The notes under the pieces: generated by a model | What the model was told of the DNA's origin: nothing | Databases searched by the model: none | The model's input: the letters and a program-made list of their open reading frames with translations, nothing else | Assembly: GCA_051745635.1 (NCBI GenBank) | Contig: JBNJEH010000001.1 | Span: forward strand, 90,388-154,387 | DNA from: Brumimicrobium sp051745635 | GTDB taxonomy: Bacteria > Bacteroidota > Bacteroidia > Flavobacteriales_D > Crocinitomicaceae | Length of the DNA: 64,000 nt | Direction: 5' to 3' | Part shown: positions 24,959 to 34,209 of the stretch, piece by piece | How positions within the stretch are numbered: position 1 is the first letter of the stretch | Layout of the letters: each line of letters starts with the position of its first letter | Program-made: the position numbers and the translations under genes

Positions 24959-25448
24959 ATTATTTTCCTCTCTTTTTTTTAGGCACGAATTAAGTTAGAT
25001 TCATACTTTGAATTCAACCTTCTGTATATATAACGAATTAATTCACTAAAAAGTTGGCTCTTTTTATTTTTTTTTGTAAAGAAGTCACAAATTAACATTT
25101 CCATTACAATGAGGTGCTTTTCCTTAAATTGCTCTGAACAATTGTGTTAAGGTGGATTCTGAAAATTGAATCTCATCAATATTTTTATCGTTTTTTAACG
25201 TCAAGATCAATCATGAAAAAATTGAAGCAGTCTGTAAATACCTATGAAAACTCCGGGAGAACAAATAACAAACAACGATTTGTTTGCATTAATGCCGTTC
25301 TGAATGGTTTGAATCGCTTTTGTTATTGAGGATAATTCGGACTTCGCATATTTCCAGTACTGTTTATTTTTTAACAGAAATCAATCTATAGAACCTACCG
25401 CAAAGGTGGTAAAGACTGTTATATTTGTTACTCAAATCGAAAATCAAC
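24959..25448. other. Intergenic region, 490 bp, between rpoD and dapD
   Basis: AT-rich, with promoters of two divergent genes expected. TATATTTG at 25420-25427 is a clear -7 element for dapD, 21 nt before its ATG. A short frame at 25213-25329 (38 codons, MKKLKQSVNTYENSG start) is open but has no recognisable features and no promoter. Nothing else convincing is seen. Confidence 0.5.
25420..25427 (+). promoter_or_regulatory. -7 promoter element of the dapD operon
   Basis: TATATTTG, 21 nt before the dapD ATG. Confidence 0.65.
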
Positions 25449-26255
25449 ATGAAAGAAATTATAGAAAAAGCGTGGGACAATCGCGAATTATTGAAAGATG
25501 AGGAAGTTGTAAAAACCATTGAGGCCGTCGTTGAGGGACTGGACAAAGGTAAATACCGCGTAGCTTCTCCAACGGCTGATGGCTGGCAGGTGAACGAGTG
25601 GGTGAAAAAGGCAGTAGTCATGTATTTCCCGATTCGCAAGATGGAGACCATTGAAGTCGGACCGTTTGAATTTCACGATAAAATGGCGTTAAAAAACAAT
25701 TATAAGGAACTTGGAGTTCGGGTGGTGCCGCATGCAATTGCTCGCTACGGAGCCTACGTGTCGAGTGGTGTGATTATGATGCCTTCTTACGTAAATATAG
25801 GTGCCTACGTCGATGAGGGAACGATGGTCGATACCTGGGCAACGGTTGGTTCGTGTGCTCAAATTGGAAAAAATGTTCACCTCAGCGGTGGTGTCGGAAT
25901 TGGTGGTGTGCTGGAACCCCTCCAGGCTGCTCCAGTGATTGTAGAAGACGGCGCATTCATTGGTTCGCGCTCTATTGTAGTCGAAGGTGTGCACGTAAAA
26001 AAAGAAGCTGTACTGGGCGCAAATGTCGTATTGACAAAATCGACTAAAATTATTGATGTCACTGGAGATGAACCGCTGGAGTTGCGCGGAGAAGTACCCG
26101 AAAGAAGTGTCGTGATTCCGGGATCGCAGACGAAAAAATTTCCGGCCGGAGAATATCAGGTTCCCTGTGCGCTAATTATCGGAAAACGCAAGGCGAGCAC
26201 GGATCTCAAAACATCGTTGAATGACGCGCTTCGGGAACACAACGTAGCGGTATAG
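25449..26255 (+). CDS. dapD: 2,3,4,5-tetrahydropyridine-2,6-dicarboxylate N-succinyltransferase
   Basis: This 268-aa left-handed beta-helix acyltransferase of the diaminopimelate/lysine pathway has an N-terminal helical domain, ENRELL-like WDNRELLKDEEV. Then come SPTADGWQVNEWVKKAVVMY and hexapeptide repeats from VVPHAIARYGAYVSSGVIMM through NIGAYVDEGTMVDTWATVGS and GGVGIGGVLEP. The ATG at 25449 is used because a TTG at 25425 falls in the promoter. First gene of a probable dapD-meaB-lipoprotein unit (5-bp gap, then overlap). Confidence 0.95.
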   Translation: MKEIIEKAWDNRELLKDEEVVKTIEAVVEGLDKGKYRVASPTADGWQVNEWVKKAVVMYFPIRKMETIEVGPFEFHDKMALKNNYKELGVRVVPHAIARYGAYVSSGVIMMPSYVNIGAYVDEGTMVDTWATVGSCAQIGKNVHLSGGVGIGGVLEPLQAAPVIVEDGAFIGSRSIVVEGVHVKKEAVLGANVVLTKSTKIIDVTGDEPLELRGEVPERSVVIPGSQTKKFPAGEYQVPCALIIGKRKASTDLKTSLNDALREHNVAV

Positions 26256-26260
26256 TTTGA

Positions 26261-27313
26261 ATGAACAGTAGCTCTATGGATGAGGACCAGTTGAAAAAGT
26301 GGAAGGCGAAGCGTCAACAGCGGAAAGCTTCAATGAATCACGACGATCTGTTGAAAGGAATTCGCGATGGCGACTTGCAAGCACTGAGTAGTGCCATAAC
26401 TTTACTGGAATCGAGCCGCAAACAGGATCAGCAAATTGCCCGAAAGCTCGTCTCCAGCTGTTTGCCCGTTGAAAAACAAACGGTGCGCGTTGGGATTACG
26501 GGCGTTCCGGGTGTAGGGAAAAGCACTTTTATTGAATCCTTTGGTCAATATGTCATCGAACAGGGCTATAAAATTGCTGTGCTTGCAGTGGATCCGACTT
26601 CTGAAAAGAGTGGAGGGAGTATTCTCGGGGATAAAACCCGCATGAATGAGTTGTCAGCTTCTCCTCATGCTTTTATCCGACCATCTGCCGCCGGAAAGTC
26701 GCTGGGAGGTGTGGCGCGCAAGACGCGAGAATCGATTATTTTGTGTGAGGCAGCTGGTTTTGACTATGTCATAATCGAAACTGTTGGGGTTGGACAATCG
26801 GAAACGGTGGTACATTCCATGGTCGATTTTTTTCTTTTGCTCATGCTAGCGGGTGCTGGAGATGAGTTGCAGGGGATCAAACGCGGTATTATGGAAATGG
26901 CAGACGCACTGGTCATCACAAAAGCGGATGGCGAAAACTTACTTCCGGCCCGCAAAGCGAAAAAAGAATATCAAAACGCGATGCATTTATTTCCTCCCAA
27001 CGCCAATGAATGGACGCCAAAAGCAATGGTGTCCTCTGCATTAGAAGATCGCAATATTGACAAGGTTCACGATACGATCGAGAGTTATCTCAACACTACC
27101 CGGGTCAATGGCTGGTTTGAAAGAAAGCGCAGAGAGCAGGATCGCTACTGGATGCACGAAACGATAAGCGACACCTTAATCAATGATTTTTATAACAATA
27201 GTATAATCGAACCGTTGTTGATTCAGCTTGAAAAAGATGTTGTAGAAGGGAGAAAATCTTCTTTTGAGGCGGCTGATCTACTCATGAAAAAATATCGGGA
27301 TGAAAATATTTAA
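26261..27313 (+). CDS. meaB: Methylmalonyl-CoA mutase-associated GTPase MeaB (ArgK family)
   Basis: This 350-aa G3E-family GTPase chaperones and protects adenosylcobalamin-dependent methylmalonyl-CoA mutase. Walker A is GVPGVGKST (residues 81-89), with AVLAVDPTSEKSGGSILGDK, RPSAAGKSLGGVARKTRE, the IETVGVGQSE switch and VITKADGEN. The mutase itself is not in the window. The gene begins 5 bp after dapD and overlaps the following lipoprotein gene by 14 nt, so the three are co-expressed. Confidence 0.94.
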   Translation: MNSSSMDEDQLKKWKAKRQQRKASMNHDDLLKGIRDGDLQALSSAITLLESSRKQDQQIARKLVSSCLPVEKQTVRVGITGVPGVGKSTFIESFGQYVIEQGYKIAVLAVDPTSEKSGGSILGDKTRMNELSASPHAFIRPSAAGKSLGGVARKTRESIILCEAAGFDYVIIETVGVGQSETVVHSMVDFFLLLMLAGAGDELQGIKRGIMEMADALVITKADGENLLPARKAKKEYQNAMHLFPPNANEWTPKAMVSSALEDRNIDKVHDTIESYLNTTRVNGWFERKRREQDRYWMHETISDTLINDFYNNSIIEPLLIQLEKDVVEGRKSSFEAADLLMKKYRDENI

Positions 27314-28076
27314 TTTTTTTGGGATCAGCATCATTTTGTTGGTCGTGGTGGCTTGTGGATCGGAGGATGCGCCTGATAAAGCGGATGCAAATGGTCAAGA
27401 GAAAACCCTCAGCGCTGCGCAAGTTGTCGATAGTAGTTATCAGTTTTACGGTGCGGCTGTCATTGAAGAGCAATCCATCATTTTTGACTTTCGAAAGCAC
27501 GAATATCGGTACGTACACAGCGATTCCGGTCTGGTGAGAGAGCGAATACTCAAGGAGAAGAACGACTCAATCGTACGCGATGTTTGGTATAAAAATGAAT
27601 TGCATCGCACGGTTAATGACAAAGTCGTGGCGCTGAGTGATAAAAATTCCAAAGCTTACAAAAGTAGCATAAACAGTGTGTTTTATTTTGCATTTCTACC
27701 GAAGAACCTCAAGGATCCGGCAGTAAATTTATCGTACCTGGATGAAGTTCAGCTCAAAGGGGAGGTTTATCACAAAATAAAGGTGACTTTTGATCGGGAA
27801 GGCGGTGGAGAAGATCACGAAGATGTCTACCTCTACTGGTTCAATAAGAGTGATTACGCGATGGATTATCTGGCTTATTCGTACGAAACAGACGGTGGAG
27901 GTATGCGCTTTCGGGCAGCTAAAAATCCACGGAGAGTCGGTGGGTTTTTATTTCAGGACTACGCCAACTACGCTCCTCCGGAAGGGGCGGAGTTAAATAA
28001 ACTCGACGCACTTTATGAAAAAGGTGAACTGAAGCACGTTTCTGATATCGTACAAAAGAATATTGAAGTCCGCTAA
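27300..28076 (+). CDS. Lipoprotein, DUF6503-like
   Basis: This 258-aa protein has a lipobox (IILLVVVAC, Cys19). A mature domain of antiparallel-strand character follows: VVDSSYQFYGAAVIEEQSII, DFRKHEYRYVHSDSGLVRER, LYWFNKSDYAMDYLAYSYET, GFLFQDYANYAP. I recall this pattern as DUF6503 of Bacteroidota, unverified. It resembles outer-membrane lipid-carrier (LolA/LolB-like) folds in style, but no such role is proven. Translationally coupled to meaB; convergent with ffh, 8 bp away. Confidence 0.8.
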   Translation: MKIFNFFGISIILLVVVACGSEDAPDKADANGQEKTLSAAQVVDSSYQFYGAAVIEEQSIIFDFRKHEYRYVHSDSGLVRERILKEKNDSIVRDVWYKNELHRTVNDKVVALSDKNSKAYKSSINSVFYFAFLPKNLKDPAVNLSYLDEVQLKGEVYHKIKVTFDREGGGEDHEDVYLYWFNKSDYAMDYLAYSYETDGGGMRFRAAKNPRRVGGFLFQDYANYAPPEGAELNKLDALYEKGELKHVSDIVQKNIEVR

Positions 28077-28084
28077 CGTGAAAT

Positions 28085-29428
28085 TTACATGCCGGGCATT
28101 CCGCCGCCTTTCATTTGCTTCATCATATTGGCCATATTCTTTTTGTTGCTCATCATTTTCATCATTTTTTTCGTGTCGTTGAATTGTTTGAGCAACTTAT
28201 TAACTTCTTGTATGGATTGACCGCTACCTCTTGCGATTCGTTTTTTGCGACTTGCGTCAAGGACTTTCGGGTTTTCTCTTTCTTCCGGACTCATTGAATA
28301 GATGATCGCCTCAATATGTTTAAAAGCATCGTCTTCCAGTTCAACACCTTTCATGGCTTTTCCCATTCCCGGGATCATACCCATGAGGTCTTTGACATTC
28401 CCCATTTTTTTGACTTGCTGCAGTTGTCCGAGAAAATCATTGAAGTCAAACTGATTTTTCTTGATGCGCTTTTGGAGTTTTTGCGCTTCCTTTTCGTCGT
28501 ATTGCTCTTGGGCGCGCTCCACCAAAGAAACGACGTCACCCATGCCGAGGATTCTGTCAGCCATACGCTTGGGGTAAAACACGTCAATGGCATCCATTTT
28601 TTCTCCCGTACCCACGAATTTGATGGGTTTATCAACAACTGCTTTAATTGAGATCGCAGCACCTCCGCGCGTGTCACCATCGAGTTTTGTGAGGATTACT
28701 CCGTCAAAATCGATGCGTTCGTTGAATGTTTTGGCCGTATTCACCGCGTCCTGCCCCGTCATGGAGTCCACAACGAACAGTGTTTCGGTAGGTTTGATCG
28801 TCGTTTTCAATGAGGAGATTTCATCCATCATTTGTTCATCAATAGCCAAACGACCGGCAGTATCAATAACGACGACATTGTTTCCATTGCTTTTGGCGTG
28901 TTCGATCGCTCTTTCTGCAATATTTACAGGGTTTTTATCTTCTTTGTCCGAAAAAACATCGACGCCAATTTGTTCGCCCAGCACGTGAAGCTGATCAATC
29001 GCTGCAGGACGATAGACGTCACAGGCTACCAAAAGCGGGTTCTTGCCCTTCTTGTCTTTCAGAAAATTGGCGAGTTTACCGGAAAAAGTTGTTTTACCAG
29101 ATCCTTGAAGACCAGCCATTAAAACGATGCCCGGATTTCCCTGATAATCAATTTCCGTTTCGTCACCGCCCATGAGTTCAATGAGCTCCTCATGACATAT
29201 TTTAATCATGAGCTGACCCGGAGAAACAGTGTTTAGCACGTCGCGACCGAGTGCCTTTTCTTTCACCGTGTTGGTGAACTCTTTCGCTGTTTTAAAGTTG
29301 ACATCGGCATCGAGAAGTGCACGGCGCACTTCTTTCAGAGTTTCAGCTACGTTTACTTCAGAGATTTGTCCTTGTCCTTTGAGGACTTTAAACGCTTTTT
29401 CAAACTTTTCCGTTAAATTTTCGAACAT
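28085..29428 (-). CDS. ffh: Signal recognition particle protein Ffh (SRP54)
   Basis: This 447-aa GTPase binds SRP RNA and signal sequences for co-translational membrane targeting. NG domain: MAGLQGSGKTTFSGKLANFL, PLLVACDVYRPAAIDQL, VVVIDTAGRLAIDEQMM, GVILTKLDGDTRGGAAISI and KFVGTGEKMDAIDVF. M domain: MKKMMKMM-type Met-rich tail (KNMANMMKQMKGGGMPGM). Complete and of normal length. Confidence 0.97.
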   Translation of the reverse strand: MFENLTEKFEKAFKVLKGQGQISEVNVAETLKEVRRALLDADVNFKTAKEFTNTVKEKALGRDVLNTVSPGQLMIKICHEELIELMGGDETEIDYQGNPGIVLMAGLQGSGKTTFSGKLANFLKDKKGKNPLLVACDVYRPAAIDQLHVLGEQIGVDVFSDKEDKNPVNIAERAIEHAKSNGNNVVVIDTAGRLAIDEQMMDEISSLKTTIKPTETLFVVDSMTGQDAVNTAKTFNERIDFDGVILTKLDGDTRGGAAISIKAVVDKPIKFVGTGEKMDAIDVFYPKRMADRILGMGDVVSLVERAQEQYDEKEAQKLQKRIKKNQFDFNDFLGQLQQVKKMGNVKDLMGMIPGMGKAMKGVELEDDAFKHIEAIIYSMSPEERENPKVLDASRKKRIARGSGQSIQEVNKLLKQFNDTKKMMKMMSNKKNMANMMKQMKGGGMPGM

Positions 29429-29538
29429 GTGTACCTGTATTTTGTGCCTGCGAAGTTAATAAATCCTGCGCAGAATACAAGAACTTGAATTTGATTCTAT
29501 AAAGTTCATGAGCAGTAGGAGGAGTGAATACAAAACAG

Positions 29539-29546
29539 TATATTTG
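29539..29546 (+). promoter_or_regulatory. -7 promoter element of the SGNH-like lipoprotein gene
   Basis: TATATTTG, 21 nt upstream of the ATG at 29568. Confidence 0.6.
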
Positions 29547-29567
29547 TTAAGCTTTAATACATTGAAT

Positions 29568-30875
29568 ATGAAATTATTTGCTACTACACTTTTTATTGCT
29601 TCGCTCATTTTTTCTTGTCAGAAGCAAGCACCCGCTGATCGATTAGGAGAAGTCGACTTTAGTCGTCCTGCCGCGATTGGTGGAAGAATGATGGCTGGCT
29701 ATCACAATGGAGCGCTTTACCCTCAGGGCCAGAAAAAAGCGATTCCTCAACTTTTGTTTGATCGCATCGAAGCGCATGGCGGAGGTACTTTCGAGACTCC
29801 TTTGATGACAAGAGCGGAAGGAATCGGCGTAAATCCAAAATCCTGGACCTCCATTTTTCAGTCGAAAAGTACTTTAGCAATGAATACAGATTGCGAAGGT
29901 GTGGAGAGTCTGGGACCCGATAAAACACTTTTTCAATCGACTACTTTTTCGGACCTTGAGAATCAGTCATCAAATGTTCATGCGCAGTATCAATGTGCAC
30001 CTTTTGCAACGCTCGACCGGATGCTGGATCCTTCTTTTGGATTATCGTACGCCAATGGGAATCCTTATCCCTATTATCACAGAATGGCGAGCGACCCGGG
30101 GAATTCGACTATGATCGGAGAATTGATGAATTATGAGGCGACATTTGTCGTGGGCTGGTTTGGAATGGAGGAGGTATTGAGCTATGCGCAAACAGGGGGT
30201 ACGGAAAACACCCTGGCAGATCCCGTTGTGTTTGAAGAACGCCTCGATTCTGTACTTTCGATCATGGCGGATAATGGAACGAAAGGTGTTTTATTGAATA
30301 TTCCCGACGTAAAGCAGCTCCCTTATTTTCAGTTGGTAGCTTATAATGGCGCCGAATTAGATCAATCCCAGGCGGAAGGACTGAATGACATATATTCTTC
30401 ATCGAATGCGGGCCACATCCAATTCAAAGAAGGGGAAAATGCTTTTATTTGCGATGATCCTGAAGCGCCGCAAGGTATTCGCCAGTTAAAAAATGGTGAA
30501 CTGTTGACGCTCACAGTTCCTTTAGATTCTATGAAGTGCGAGGTGTACGGCTTACTGGGCAGCTACTTTAAAGACAGGTATTACTTGTCGCTCGAAGAAG
30601 TGTCTCAACTGGATGAAGCTGTTCTGACCTATAATAATACTTTAGAAAAATTAGCTGCTAAGTATGATTTTGCGCTATTTGATGCGCATACTTATTTCCA
30701 AACCGTTGAAGATGGAGTAGTTTGGAATGGAAGCGACTATACCTTTGAGTTTGTCAGTGGAGGTTTTGTCAGTCTGGATGGAATTTATCCCAATCAAAAA
30801 GGGAGTGCGCTGCTGACCAATGAAGTGATTCGATCGATTAACAGTTATTATGGTACGCACATCCCCCTAATGTGA
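29568..30875 (+). CDS. SGNH/GDSL-like lipoprotein lacking its catalytic residues
   Basis: This 435-aa protein has a lipobox (ASLIFSC, Cys17). Its layout is that of Bacteroidota SGNH-hydrolase lipoproteins. Block I is PAAIGGRMMAGYHNGALYPQ where active members read (A)xGNSLTAGxxDGALYxxGQ, so Arg40 stands at the nucleophile Ser position. Block V is LDGIYPNQKGSALLTNEVI where active members have DGxHP, so Tyr407 replaces His. TFVVGWFGMEEVLSYAQTGG matches the oxyanion Asn block with WFGMEE in place of WxGNND. All three blocks are changed, so it is probably a non-catalytic relative acting in binding or structure. The ATG at 29568 fits the promoter. Confidence 0.75.
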   Translation: MKLFATTLFIASLIFSCQKQAPADRLGEVDFSRPAAIGGRMMAGYHNGALYPQGQKKAIPQLLFDRIEAHGGGTFETPLMTRAEGIGVNPKSWTSIFQSKSTLAMNTDCEGVESLGPDKTLFQSTTFSDLENQSSNVHAQYQCAPFATLDRMLDPSFGLSYANGNPYPYYHRMASDPGNSTMIGELMNYEATFVVGWFGMEEVLSYAQTGGTENTLADPVVFEERLDSVLSIMADNGTKGVLLNIPDVKQLPYFQLVAYNGAELDQSQAEGLNDIYSSSNAGHIQFKEGENAFICDDPEAPQGIRQLKNGELLTLTVPLDSMKCEVYGLLGSYFKDRYYLSLEEVSQLDEAVLTYNNTLEKLAAKYDFALFDAHTYFQTVEDGVVWNGSDYTFEFVSGGFVSLDGIYPNQKGSALLTNEVIRSINSYYGTHIPLM

Positions 30876-31044
30876 ACTGCCTCGATTGTGACGGTGTATT
30901 GTTTCCTTAGGAGGCCATTAAACCATTGATTTAACAATGCAGACAGTGAGATGCATCGGTGAATATATTGGCTCTGGGTTTTGGTCTTTGTGCCAAAAAT
31001 TCTGTCAGATTGATTAAGTCCAGCTCAATGATGATTCAACAAAA

Positions 31045-31070
31045 AAAGCTATCCGCGATTGGATAGCTTT
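31045..31070. terminator. Bidirectional terminator between convergent genes
   Basis: AAAGCTATCC (31045-31054) pairs perfectly with GGATAGCTTT (31061-31070) around GCGATT, with A-rich and T-rich flanks. Confidence 0.85.
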
Positions 31071-31092
31071 TATCAAAAAGTTGCTTGATGTG

Positions 31093-32388
31093 TTATTTTA
31101 CAATTACTTTATTGGTTAAAACGCCTCGAGCAGTGCCAACTTCAATAAAATAAATTCCTTGATTGAATTTACTGACATTCAGTTGATGGTCGATTGCGTC
31201 TACCGATTGCTCGTAAACTGTTTGTCCGTTAATGTTTGTCATCTCTATACGGTTGATCAATTCACCATTGGCATGAATGTTTAATTCGTCGTAGACCGGA
31301 TTTGGATAGGTCTGGAGTGTGTTTTCATGTTCTTCGTATTCAGCAATATCCGCAGTAGCACCTTTGTGACATTCGTTGGGGTCTTCAGGTGTGTTGCATT
31401 TGCAATACTCTTCATCGCCACATACAAAGCTCAACAACCATTGTGTGATATAGAGTTCGGTTGTATCCGTATAATCGGCATTATTGACGTGCGGGACGTG
31501 ATCTTGACCGTAGTGCGCTTTAAAACAATTCTTAAGCCCAATCGTTTCTGCTTTTGCGTGGACGGTTTCGCTGCCATCTACTTCCATGATATCAAAAACC
31601 TGTATAGAAATAATATCAGTTCCAAAAGGAACGGTTTCATCTTGATCTCCGTGGAGACTGAGCACAGGCTCGTCACTATCAGATTCCATCCAGGCAACAT
31701 CACCTATAGCTCCTGCTATACTCACAATTGCATTAACGTCGCTGTTGTAGCCCGGATTTCCAGAGCTCCCTTCTAATCCGCCAGTTAAACTCGGATCGCT
31801 CATGTCGATAAAAGAAGGGATTTCATTTGTTTTGTCCAGGTACGCCAGGTGAAGTGCTGTAAAACCACCCGCAGAACTACCGACTAAATAAATGTGGTTC
31901 GTATCAATTCCATACGGATTGCCGTCTTCCACAAAAGACTTTTTGAAATAGCGCACTGCCGCCCGCGTATCCTGCGTGGCGCGCATTACCGCTTCTGAGG
32001 CATCTCCTTCACTGGGACCGGAAAATGATAGTAGATTATTAATTCCTACTCTATAATCGATAGACGAGGTGACATAACCCTTTTGGGCGTACATTTCTGC
32101 TAAGGGTTTGACGTCATCTCCCGTTTTGCTGCCGCCGATAAATGTACCACCATGAATGAAAATCAACAGCGGACGATTCGTTTCAGTATCACCTGTTGGT
32201 TCGTAAACATCCAGTAAAAGATTTTCTGTACCACTGTCATCGTATGAAACGTTTGATCCGTACTCAACGTCAGAAGTGAGGTCGAAATCAGTAAATGTTT
32301 CGTCGTCGTAACGTCCTCATGAGCAATCTTGTGCTTTTGCTGAAAATAACAGCGAAGAAGCGAGCGCAAATAAATAAATTTTCTTCAT
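31093..32388 (-). pseudogene. Secreted alpha/beta hydrolase (esterase) with T9SS sorting domain, interrupted by TGA
   Basis: From ATG 32388 the frame encodes a signal peptide (MKKIYLFALASSLLFSAKAQ) and then D-C-S, an in-frame TGA (32319-32317), and G-R-Y-D-D-E onward without another stop to 31093. The downstream protein is a BD-FAE/carboxylesterase-type hydrolase: oxyanion HGGTFIGGSK, nucleophile Ser in VGSSAGGFTALHLAY, LSLHGDQDETVPFG, and catalytic His in YGQDHVPHV. It ends with a T9SS type A sorting domain (TYPNPVYDELNIHANG ... GIYFIEVG). The stop at codon 24 separates signal peptide from enzyme, so the gene is probably inactive unless the base is a sequence error. It follows fadL by 16 bp on the same strand. 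Confidence 0.85.
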
Positions 32389-32404
32389 AATTATATGTTT
32401 TTAA

Positions 32405-33628
32405 TTAAAATTGATAAGCGACTGAAATTCCGGGAATGAAAGCTTGAGAAGACCACCGCCCGGAAAAACCTGTTTCCAGATTAGTATCTGTCCTTTCTGA
32501 ACCATAAATGTACATGAAAGATGCATCAATGTTCCACTGCTTAATGGAATAGGAAGCTCCGACTGTCACGCCGATTTTATCCATATCCGGTGTTTCGGGC
32601 GTTAAATAGCCATTTTGTACCGGAGTGAAATCATAGTAAGCACCACCGCGAAAAACGAATTGATCAGTAAATTCATGCTCGATACCAGCTCTGAATATAG
32701 CGGCATTGGTATAGTTTCTCGGTGATTTACTGTCCTCCAGCTGTTCCGTATTTTCTTCAAAATCGAAGGCCAGTGTATCATAACTGCTCCATGTAATATA
32801 ATTCACATCAAAGTTGAAGCGCGTCTTTTCGTTGAGTTGAATAGAAATTCCAAAGTTCGTGACACTGGGGAGGTTGATTTCAGATCCAAAGCTGGTGCTC
32901 GGGAAATTGCTGCTCAATGATGGGGGTACATCGAATGCGGCTTTTCCACCATCTAAAGCCACTTGAACGCCCGAGCGATAACTGAGACCCAGGCTGACTT
33001 GATCAGATAGTTCGTAAAAAATTCCGATATTAAAACCATGTCCCGTTCCACTTCCACTTAAATTAGCTTCGCTGTACGATCCATCTGATTGCTGCAAAGG
33101 AAGTCCTCTTCTCAATTGAAAATCTCCTGTGCCGAAAACATAGCCCAATCCGATGCCCAGTTTCTCATTGACTTGATAAGCAACTGTACCCTGATAGAAT
33201 ATTGTTCTCAATGCCATTTCTCTTAGCAGGAACTGTCCTTTCCATTGGTTGTCGTAACTAATTCCACTTCCAAATGGCGTATAGGCTGAAAAACCAATCA
33301 CAAGCGGCAAATTTTCGTTGAAGCGCAAAGCAACATGACCGTGAAAAGGAGTGCCTAAACCACTCGTGCTTTCAGTCGTGTAAACTCCGGGCTCTAATTC
33401 GCGATATCCGACGCTGGAGGCAATAAGGTTGATCCCGATGAGTACTTCAGTACGGGCAAAAGCGAGCGCCCCCGGGTTAAAAAATCCACTTGAAGCTCCC
33501 ATGCGCAGTCCCGTTCCGGTATGGCCCATTCCCGCACTTCGCTGACCCTGAAGGTTGATTTGGAAACCACCCGCCAAACTGTAAGACATGGCAAAGAGGA
33601 ATAGCGTAGTAGTGATGATGTGCTTCAC
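32405..33628 (-). CDS. FadL/OmpP1-family outer membrane protein
   Basis: This 407-aa beta-barrel has a signal peptide (TTTLFLFAMSYSLAGG). The mature N-terminus GFQINLQGQRSAGMGHTGTG is the FadL hatch signature of Bacteroidota. ASSGFFNPGALAF follows, then alternating amphipathic strands and a C-terminal aromatic (ISVAYQF). Members import long-chain fatty acids or other hydrophobic compounds. It is co-directional with, and 16 bp upstream of, the broken secreted esterase gene, a pairing that would make sense for lipid hydrolysis followed by uptake. Confidence 0.92.
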   Translation of the reverse strand: MKHIITTTLFLFAMSYSLAGGFQINLQGQRSAGMGHTGTGLRMGASSGFFNPGALAFARTEVLIGINLIASSVGYRELEPGVYTTESTSGLGTPFHGHVALRFNENLPLVIGFSAYTPFGSGISYDNQWKGQFLLREMALRTIFYQGTVAYQVNEKLGIGLGYVFGTGDFQLRRGLPLQQSDGSYSEANLSGSGTGHGFNIGIFYELSDQVSLGLSYRSGVQVALDGGKAAFDVPPSLSSNFPSTSFGSEINLPSVTNFGISIQLNEKTRFNFDVNYITWSSYDTLAFDFEENTEQLEDSKSPRNYTNAAIFRAGIEHEFTDQFVFRGGAYYDFTPVQNGYLTPETPDMDKIGVTVGASYSIKQWNIDASFMYIYGSERTDTNLETGFSGRWSSQAFIPGISVAYQF

Positions 33629-33796
33629 AAGTATTAATTTTTCTTAAAATCAGAAAAAAATATGCAGAAAATCAGATAATTGTTAAGTAAATCCAATAGT
33701 TTTTTCTGAATGACAGTTGTTTAGGGTTTATGGAGCTGGCATTCACTTTTATGGTAAAAAAGATTACCAAAGTACTGTCAAACAAAATATTTCAAC

Positions 33797-33804
33797 TATC
33801 TTTG
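33797..33804 (+). promoter_or_regulatory. -7 promoter element of rpsO
   Basis: TATCTTTG, with a 48-nt leader before the rpsO ATG at 33853. Confidence 0.65.
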
Positions 33805-33852
33805 CTGCCGTGCGATGAGGCACATACATAAAAATCATTATAAAATATTGGC

Positions 33853-34122
33853 ATGTATTTATCAGTAGAAAAGAAAAAGGAGATTTTCAAAAAGCATGGA
33901 AAATCGGAAAATGACACGGGTTCTGCAGAGGGGCAGATTGCGCTCTTCACCTATAGAATCGGTCACTTGACAGAGCATTTGAAAAAGAATCGCAAAGATT
34001 TTGGAACGCAGCGATCACTTCAGCTTTTGGTCGGTAAGCGCAGAAGTTTATTGGATTACCTGAAGAAAAAAGATATTGAGCGTTACCGTTCAATTGTCAA
34101 AGAGCTTGGATTGAGAAGATAA
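33853..34122 (+). CDS. rpsO: Ribosomal protein S15
   Basis: An 89-aa protein with the S15 core: DTGSAEGQIALFTYRIGHLT, HLKKNRKDFGTQRSLQLLVG and RRSLLDYLKKKDIERYRSIV. It binds the central domain of 16S rRNA. As in many bacteria it is followed by pnp, here with a hairpin between the two. Confidence 0.97.
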   Translation: MYLSVEKKKEIFKKHGKSENDTGSAEGQIALFTYRIGHLTEHLKKNRKDFGTQRSLQLLVGKRRSLLDYLKKKDIERYRSIVKELGLRR

Positions 34123-34150
34123 TTTTTTAATTCAACATAAAAATTTTGGA

Positions 34151-34188
34151 AAGGGGGGCGTCGATTGAATCGAAACTCCCCTTTTTTG
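34151..34188 (+). terminator. Hairpin with T-run between rpsO and pnp
   Basis: AAGGGG (34151-34156) pairs with CCCCTT (34178-34183), inner TCGATT pairs with AATCGA, then T6. It likely attenuates read-through into pnp or acts as an RNA processing site. Confidence 0.7.
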
Positions 34189-34209
34189 TTAAATAGTAAA
34201 TAAATAAAT

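Noticed and set aside
25144..25329. Forward frame (61 codons) between rpoD and dapD
   Set aside because: No -7 element, a poor start and no recognisable features. The inner ATG at 25213 leaves only 38 codons.
32163..32369. Separate small reverse gene upstream of the esterase
   Set aside because: It is in another frame. The correct frame upstream of 32166 gives the esterase signal peptide, broken only by TGA.
31093..32388. TGA as selenocysteine or a reassigned codon
   Set aside because: Other genes here use TGA as a normal stop, no SECIS-like hairpin was seen next to the codon, and the position just after the signal peptide has no catalytic role.
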